Below, in pieces: positions 57,836-64,000 of a stretch of DNA of 64,000 nucleotides. The translations under genes and the position numbers were made by a program. Under the pieces are notes generated by a model, which was not told where the DNA came from, did no database searches, and worked only from the letters and a program-made list of their open reading frames with translations. Each line of letters opens with the position of its first letter. Positions within the stretch are counted from its first letter, which is position 1. The DNA comes from Kryptolebias marmoratus (lineage: Eukaryota > Chordata > Actinopteri > Cyprinodontiformes > Rivulidae), in NCBI RefSeq assembly GCF_001649575.2, contig NC_051444.1, forward strand, positions 24,833,444 to 24,897,443, in the 5' to 3' direction.

Positions 57836-58499
57836 AAAGATGTGCTGACGACATCATTTTTTAATGCGATCATGCCACGACCATTAGAAAGTTGACAAGT
57901 GGAATCAATAGCTGCGTTGTTTCCGATTGACGGCAGAGGAGCTAGTGGTGTAGCGGGTGGATTCAGGCGCTTACATTTGGTCTCACAAAGCTGCTTAAGT
58001 TTGTTTGAAGGCAGTTTGGACAGAATGAGAAATGTGGCTGGTGCCGGGTTGTTGGTTTTTTTTTTTGTGTGTGTGTGTTTGTGTGGATGACACTTGTTTG
58101 AAACGTCCTGCCTTTGCACAAAGGCAGCAGGGCTGTCACCAACACCCGGGGCAGCTTTTGTCACTTGTCATCTTCGTAACTAAAACAATGCAGGGGAGGC
58201 TTATTGCTTTTACTCATCACTTGTCCAAGTGTCACCACCGAGTGGACTGTAAAATTAGTTTTGAATTATGTTTCTTTATTTTCCAGTCGAGGGTTGAGCA
58301 TTTTCCTTAAAAGGTGGAGAAAAACACAATCAGACGAATGTTTTTTTTTTGTTTTATCCAGATATGATGAATGGTACATACACCCTGCTACAGTTTTAAG
58401 GACATGACTAAAAGTCCTCAGGTTTTATGCATGTCCTACAATTAGATATAGGCAATTTGTTCCTTTATGACATAGATGAACAACAACGCACGGTATACT
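57836..58499. other. Intergenic, no gene recognised
   Basis: Includes a T/GT-rich run near 58059-58084. No supported gene. Confidence 0.6.
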
Positions 58500-58980
58500 A
58501 CACATTGTTATTTAACACAAATCTAAGATCATCTTATGTTGAGAAATGTTGGAGTTACAGCTGTTTTTTTTTCTTTTTTCCCTTGGTCAAATTGTAAATA
58601 ACATTATGGGGGATCTCTGCTCTCTGAGTAGGTGTTGGGATGACTCTCGGCTACTACCACATCACATTTTAGCTCAATCAACTGAGGTAAAGCCATTTCT
58701 GTGTTGGCTACGCTCAGTTGGCTTTGGCAGCTATCTTGAATAGGTCTTACTCCAAAGGTTGATCAGTCGTGGACGTACATCCGGTGATGACTTTCTGAGA
58801 GTTTCATTAAAACCAAACCCGTGGTTTATGAGATATTTTGCTAACAGACAGAGTTGACAGCAACAGTTTTAAGCAAAGAAGTCGAACGATCCCCTGGAGT
58901 ACATGCTGGAGATGACTCTCAGCTATCGCCGCACCAATTTTCCCCTCAGTATCAGTAAAATTGTAATTATAATCAAATGT
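58500..58980 (+). repeat. Family A repeat, dimer
   Basis: Same order and orientation as 34050-34690: 'atcttatgttgagaaatg', 'gctactaccacatcacattt', 'gtttatgagatattttgcta', then a second unit with 'ggagatgactctcagctatc'. Confidence 0.75.
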
Positions 58981-59734
58981 TGTTGTTTTTTATTTTATTT
59001 TCTGATCACAGATGAAATATTGATTTTTTTGTAAAAAGCCTAAAACTTTAGACAGTATCGCAAACTAAAACCAGAGAACCAATCCAGAATTCAATAAATG
59101 AGTTATGCATGAAGCAAAAAAAAAAAAAGTAAAAGAAGGATATTATTCTTCTGCAAAGCCAATCTGGGGATCTGGACGAGCCCACCGCGGTTAAATCCTG
59201 CCAGTATCTATCGTCTGATGATCAATAGCAGCGAACAGAAGGCAACTGCAGACTCTCTTCTCAGAACTTTCGTAGCGTGCCAGCTTATTTTGGTTGGCGC
59301 CCCTCGATTAGTGTTTAATCTTACTGGCCTTCGCTAAATTCTGTTCATCCTTGATATAAATAAACCGTCAGCTGAGTAATTATAAGCCCGGGCAATAAAA
59401 AATAGGACAGGTTTAGGACTTCTGCAGACTTTATTTATGGTGGAAGAAGGAACTTGCTAAGATTAAAACATATACCGTTTTGGCATGTGTGGTAGATAAA
59501 GACACAAGCTATACAGGGCACTTTCTGCTGAAATTGAAAAATCAAAATTGATGTGAAGTACCAGGTCTTGTTTGAGTTCAGCAAGTTCAGGTCTTTTAAG
59601 TTCAGTTATTCTGCAGTTTTGTGTTTTTTTGTTTTTTTTTTCCCACTGTTTTTGTTTGCCAGAGGCATTTTCAAAGCTGCCTGATCCCTCTGCTCGCTCG
59701 CTTTTGTTTCTGCCCGCGTCCATGCACGTTCGCG
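58981..59734. other. Intergenic, no gene recognised
   Basis: AT-rich with an A run at 59118-59129. No supported gene. Confidence 0.6.
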
Positions 59735-60265
59735 TTTTGTCTGTTAGCGGAATGTCTCATGAACCGCCGGATGGATTTTAACGAAACTCTCAGGAAGTAA
59801 TCACTGGATGTGCATCTTCAGCTGATTCACTTTTGGAGTCAACCGAATGTAAGATGGCCGCCACAGCTGAGCATCCATAGCAAACGCAAAAATAGCTATA
59901 ACTCAGTCAGTTTTATAGATGTTAGACTAACATTTTGTGCGATAGAAGCTAAGAGTCATTCCCAACACATACTTCAAACGCTAACTGATTACATGAGAAT
60001 TTCATTTAAACTTTGCTATTAACGTTTGGAGTCAACTCTGTCCGTCTGTTGGTAAAATATCTCATGAAACACCAGACAGATTTTAATGAAACTGTCAGAA
60101 GATAATCATGGGATGTACATCTACAACTGATTAGATTTTGGAGTCAACCCAAGTCAACATGGCTACCAATTGACTTTAGAAAACTCAAAAATAGCAATTA
60201 TGCTTGACTCTGGCGGCGGGCGTAAGCCCTCTTTCAAAGAATGCTAGGCCTTTAATGTTTTTTCT
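59735..60265 (-). repeat. Family A repeat, dimer, best preserved
   Basis: Unit 1: 'gttagcggaatgtctcatga', 'atggattttaacgaaactct', 'aagatggccgccacagctga', 'aaatagctataactcagtca'. Unit 2 from about 60020: 'atctcatgaaacaccagaca' through 'agtcaacatggctaccaatt'. It ends with 'ggcggcgggcgtaagccctc' and 'aaagaatgctaggcctttaa', which look like the outer terminus. Confidence 0.8.
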
Positions 60266-60967
60266 GTTCTTGCTGTAATCACAACTCAAACCTGTAACCA
60301 ATAAAGTTGAAGTCAGTCATATTATTGTTGTTATTATTTTGGTGTGCAGTGACCACCAGGGTGAGTTTACTGTGAATCTCCTGTCTGATATACCAAAACA
60401 ATTCTTTTAGGGTTGCAGTTTTCAGCCTAATAATTTGACAGCATATCAGTAGAAATCACAGGATGTGTGGCACTTGCATATCTTGTCTCTGCTTTTTTTT
60501 TAATGCACAATTTAATGTGTTTACATTCATGAAAGATCATGTTTGTGCTGCAGCAACAAAAAGGGGCTTTTGCCGTAGAAGACAAAACAAGAACGTATGT
60601 GTTTGCGGTGTATATTATTGAATTTTACAGGAAATGTGTCAAAAATGAGACAAAAGGCTATTTTTTTTAAGTTCCCTAAGGTCTTTTTTGAGACAAGTAG
60701 AAAAGACATACTTTGTAAATGTAGAAAGGAAGGCGAAATCACAAAACAAATGGGTGCCTCTATGCACTGCTGTGACGGGTTAGCAGGCTTCGAAGGGCGA
60801 GCGAAGGGCTGGTTCAGGAGGCAGACAGAGCTGGAAACCTTTCTGGCCACACAACAGGCAGTCCTGTAATGTCTTCTTTGATTTTCCTCATGATGTTTGA
60901 GTTTCAACATCCCTCAAAACAAGGGACAGACCATAGATGTGAACTAAAATCTCTCCATCCTCTATAC
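60266..60967. other. Intergenic, no gene recognised
   Basis: Has overlapping frames on both strands (60527-60910) with no recognisable family or splice support. Confidence 0.6.
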
Positions 60968-61170
60968 CAGGAGTCTCCAATCCTGGTTCTCGAGGGCATG
61001 TGTTCCTTGTTTCCCTGCTCCAACACACCTGATTCAGTGGTTAAATCACCTCTTCATGTTCTGCAGAAGTCTGTTAATCAGCCATTGATTCAAATCAGGT
61101 GTGTTGGAGCAGAGAAACAAGGAAAACATGCAGGATAGTGGCCCTCGAGGACCAGGATTGCCCGCCCCTG
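60968..61170. mobile_element. Palindromic hAT-like MITE
   Basis: The left half ('cctggttctcgagggc', 'ttgtttccctgctccaacac', 'acctgattcagtggtta') is the inverse of the right half ('ttgattcaaatcaggtgtgt', 'tggagcagagaaacaaggaa', 'gccctcgaggaccaggattg'). About 200 bp, no coding capacity. This is one of the commonest fish MITE types. I see no clean 8-bp target duplication. Confidence 0.75.
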
Positions 61171-61610
61171 GGTTTGACAAAGTTGCTCTCCAAACAGCTG
61201 GCAGATGTTTCTGATAACAGGGAGGAATACAGTGACCTGACCGATTTCTGAGACTCAGGATAAAATAGATCTTTTTTCTTTTTCTTAATAGACCATGTGC
61301 GGTACAAGATGTTTCATGTTTTGACTCCAGAGGTTGCTGAGAGCTGTGAGGATCACATCAGGAGCCGCAGGTCAGTCCACCCTGACATCATTACCTGGAG
61401 GACTGGTGTCAAATTGACTGAAGGTGGGTGGATTTGTTGGTTTAAAGGCGTCGGCAGATGTTCAATTGAACAAGTTTTTCGCTATTTTCAAGGCTTGACA
61501 TTGTTTTATTTTTTATTAAGATGTATTAATGTATTTTATTTCTATGTAAAAGATTTGTTTTTTAACTTGCCTATCTTTCTGTCGCCCATAAACTTCTAAG
61601 GATTTGTACA
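61171..61610. other. Intergenic, no gene recognised
   Basis: A frame at 61297-61599 ends in a low-complexity hydrophobic stretch. No family recognised. Confidence 0.6.
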
Positions 61611-62640
61611 TTTCTTTGTCAGACGCACATACTTTATTTTTTTTTCATTATGTATTGTTTATGAATGAATAAATGAATGAACAAATGAATGAATGCTCTA
61701 TTTATTCCCTCATGAAAATGATTTCATATATATTCATAGTTATTTACATTATACATTATAATATTTCATAATATTTCAGTGAAATGCTTCATGTTTTTTT
61801 TTAATCTCATTTACTTTATTCAATAACTTCTGCATTAATATTTTAGTGAAATTTTTTTTTAAACATAATTTATATATTTAAACTTTTAACTTAATTACAA
61901 GATGGTATTACAAAACGTAGAGGAAGCTATAAAAGTTTTAACAATAATGTTTTGATTATATCTTAGTTGTTGTTTTAATTAAGTATTTAAGTATTTATTA
62001 ACTTTTTTGAAATATCAATTTCTTTTGTTTATATACAGTAAATTATGTTATTTAATCCAGTATAATTTCACAATCATATTAAATAACATACTAAATTATT
62101 ACACATGACAAAAGGACAAAAGGAAGACAAATCAATAAATTAGAACACCTTAATACTTTCACATTTCTAACATCTGGGGTTATTTTTATTTTATTTTAAC
62201 AACCTGATCCTGACGGCTCTTTGTCTTAAATCATTTAACAAAGTTAGAATCCTAACTTTGCCCCAGTTGCCATATTTATTCATTTAAGCTTTTAGCTTTT
62301 TAACTGAATTCATAGATTTGATATTTTTCACAAAACAACAATTTTAAAATTCAGACTGTTTTCTCTCTTTTTTCATAAATACTCTATTGATGAATGCTAT
62401 TTTTGAAACTAATCAACGCTGCTCTGCCATTTGGGGCAACACACATGACTTGTGAAACATGTAAAATGTAAAACCAAAGAACAAAAAATGATTAACATGT
62501 CTGAAGTTTCTAAATAAAATATTTGTTTCAATCTACTTCCTAATCATTGATACATTTTGGGCAGAATTTGATGAGTTTTACTTACTAACTTACCTGACAG
62601 ACAACAGACTAAACAACTAAATTTATTTACTTTATTAACT
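61611..62640. other. Strongly AT-rich block
   Basis: About 1 kb of very AT-rich sequence dominated by TTTA/AAAT words, with a GAAT tandem tract at its left (61661-61694). No coding or transposon signature. Confidence 0.7.
61661..61694. repeat. (GAAT)n imperfect tandem repeat
   Basis: About eight units of GAAT/AAAT. Confidence 0.9.
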
Positions 62641-62864
62641 TTTGTTTTCTCTATACTTGTTGTACTATCCAAATAATAAAAAAAAAGGAAGTAAAATAAT
62701 TTCATGTAAAGCATTGGTTAACTCTGTTGTCTTGCAGCAAGAAAATCAAAGGTTTGACTTCGGGCTGAAGCCTTTCTTTGTGAAGTTTGCATGTTTTATT
62801 TGTGTGTTTTATTGTGTGTGTTTTCTCCAGGTTCTTCTTTTTGGCCCCAAATCTAGCAACATAC

Positions 62865-63150
62865 ATGCCAGCGCTCAGAGAGTAAGTTGGGGACCAGGCT
62901 CAGCTACTACTACACCAAATTAGATCAATATCTGTAAAACTGACTGAGTTATAGCCACTTTTGTGTTGGCTTCGTTGACTCCAAAGCTTGATCAGTTGTA
63001 GATGTCAACCCAACGATTACTTTCTGAAGGTTTCATTAAAATCCGTTTAGTGATTCACAAGATATTTTGCAAATGGTACAGAGAAATGAACACACAGACA
63101 CGGGCAATAACGTTCCACCTTCGTCTCCTGCGGCAGGCGATAATTATGTT
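62865..63150 (+). repeat. Family A repeat copy
   Basis: Contains 'cagctactactacaccaaat', 'tagatcaatatctgtaaaac', 'tgactgagttatagccactt', 'gcttgatcagttgtagatgt' and 'cctgcggcaggcgataatta', in family A order. Confidence 0.75.
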
Positions 63151-64000
63151 AGTTGTCAGAATGGAGGAACTCAGTGTTATTTGGAAAGATCATCTGTGGG
63201 AGCCAAAGGGTTCAGGTACTTTAAACCTAAAACGTGGTGAAAAACAGCTGGGATAGAAGATTTTAACACCACATATCATTGGACATTAATTAGTAAGGTT
63301 GGCTGCAGGCATTCAGGGAATTAATTTGCACCTGGCTCTATTTGACATACAGTACCTCGTCCTTCTAATGTAATCTCAAAAAAAAAAAAAAGAGTGACTG
63401 CCTGTCACAGCTTTATTCCCTCGAATCAAGTTTATCTGTCACTCTAAGGTCTGTGAGTATTTTACAGTTTGTTGAAAGAACAGATTATTGGTGACAGGTT
63501 GGTGCTTGTCTAGCTGCAGGTGCTTTCACTTCATTTATGCTCCCAATCACTTCACTTAGATTGACATTGACTGTTGTTTTAAAGAAAAAAATACATAAAA
63601 TCTTGGTGCTAAGTTGGCTAACACCCCGCTGGGAGAACCATGAAATTGTTACCTTGAGGTACTGAAGTAGTCGGATTGTCTAAAAACAAAGGAAATAGGC
63701 TGTTCTGCTTTCTTTATTACCTCCTAAAATATGAGTGCAGGATAGAAAATGAGAAAAAACCTGTTCCTGTCTCTTAAGACTGCAACATTTGAAGTGATGC
63801 TCAGTTTATTGTGTGAATGATGAGGCAGCATTCAGCCTGTTGTTTTCCTGTTTGTAGTTGCTTCAGTCTGTATTTTACAACCAAACTTCCTTTGCATACT
63901 TTGTGCTATTTTATCCAGTCATGTATCAAAACATTCAGCTATTATAGGCCCACTTTTTAACAATTAACAATTCTCTTACCCATAGAAAAACATTGAGATA
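63151..64000. other. Intergenic, no gene recognised
   Basis: AT-rich end of the window with an A run at 63378-63391. Nothing further can be supported. Confidence 0.6.

Noticed and set aside
34050..63150. Regularly recurring similar blocks as a CRISPR-like or array system
   Set aside because: Copies are diverged, in both orientations and hundreds to thousands of bases apart in a vertebrate genome. They are dispersed repeats.

Overview
The window looks like nuclear DNA of a spiny-rayed (acanthomorph) teleost fish. The evidence is GT-AG introns, one spliced vertebrate tetraspanin gene, AT-rich non-coding DNA dense in CA/GT microsatellites, and many relics of Tc1-like, hAT-like, non-LTR and LTR elements of types familiar from fish. 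There is no bacterial-style gene packing, and most open frames in the window are chance products of repeats or non-coding sequence. A 196-base assembly gap lies at 33304-33499.

The only gene I can fully support is on the + strand between about 2.6 and 30.4 kb: the fish orthologue of CD151, the laminin-binding-integrin tetraspanin. Seven coding exons (6602-6685, 10911-11102, 20849-20923, 25573-25683, 27689-27847, 28003-28089, 28181-28240) join in frame, all in phase 0, into 255 residues with four membrane segments, the CCG motif, six loop cysteines and a C-terminal YxxPhi signal. A non-coding first exon probably ends at 2860. The likely poly(A) signal is at 30356, giving a 3' UTR of about 2.1 kb that contains a foldback repeat. 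The introns hold two Tc1-like relics, a TA-flanked MITE, a fragment with a MADF-like reading frame, L2-like tails and microsatellites. One microsatellite, a (TG)21 run, stands in for the polypyrimidine tract of the fourth coding exon.

From about 30.4 kb to the end no recognisable host gene is present. The region is intergenic and built largely of repeats: at least ten copies of one unclassified family (called A here, often as dimers), two members of a family with 'AAAGTTGGGAC'-type ends, an R2-like reverse transcriptase relic, three solo LTRs of one family with 5-bp target duplications, foldback families B and C, an internally deleted transposon at 41 kb, and a hAT-like palindromic MITE at 61 kb. 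A CpG-dense segment near 50.1-50.5 kb carries a 61-codon minus-strand frame that could be a first exon of an unrecognised gene.

I found no convincing new multi-gene system. The most interesting points are the UG-repeat splice acceptor, KRD in place of the human QRD integrin-contact motif in CD151, the solo LTR nested in another repeat with a perfect target duplication, and the uneven distribution of family A between the gene and its downstream flank. Repeat family letters are my own labels from comparing copies by eye; no database search was possible.
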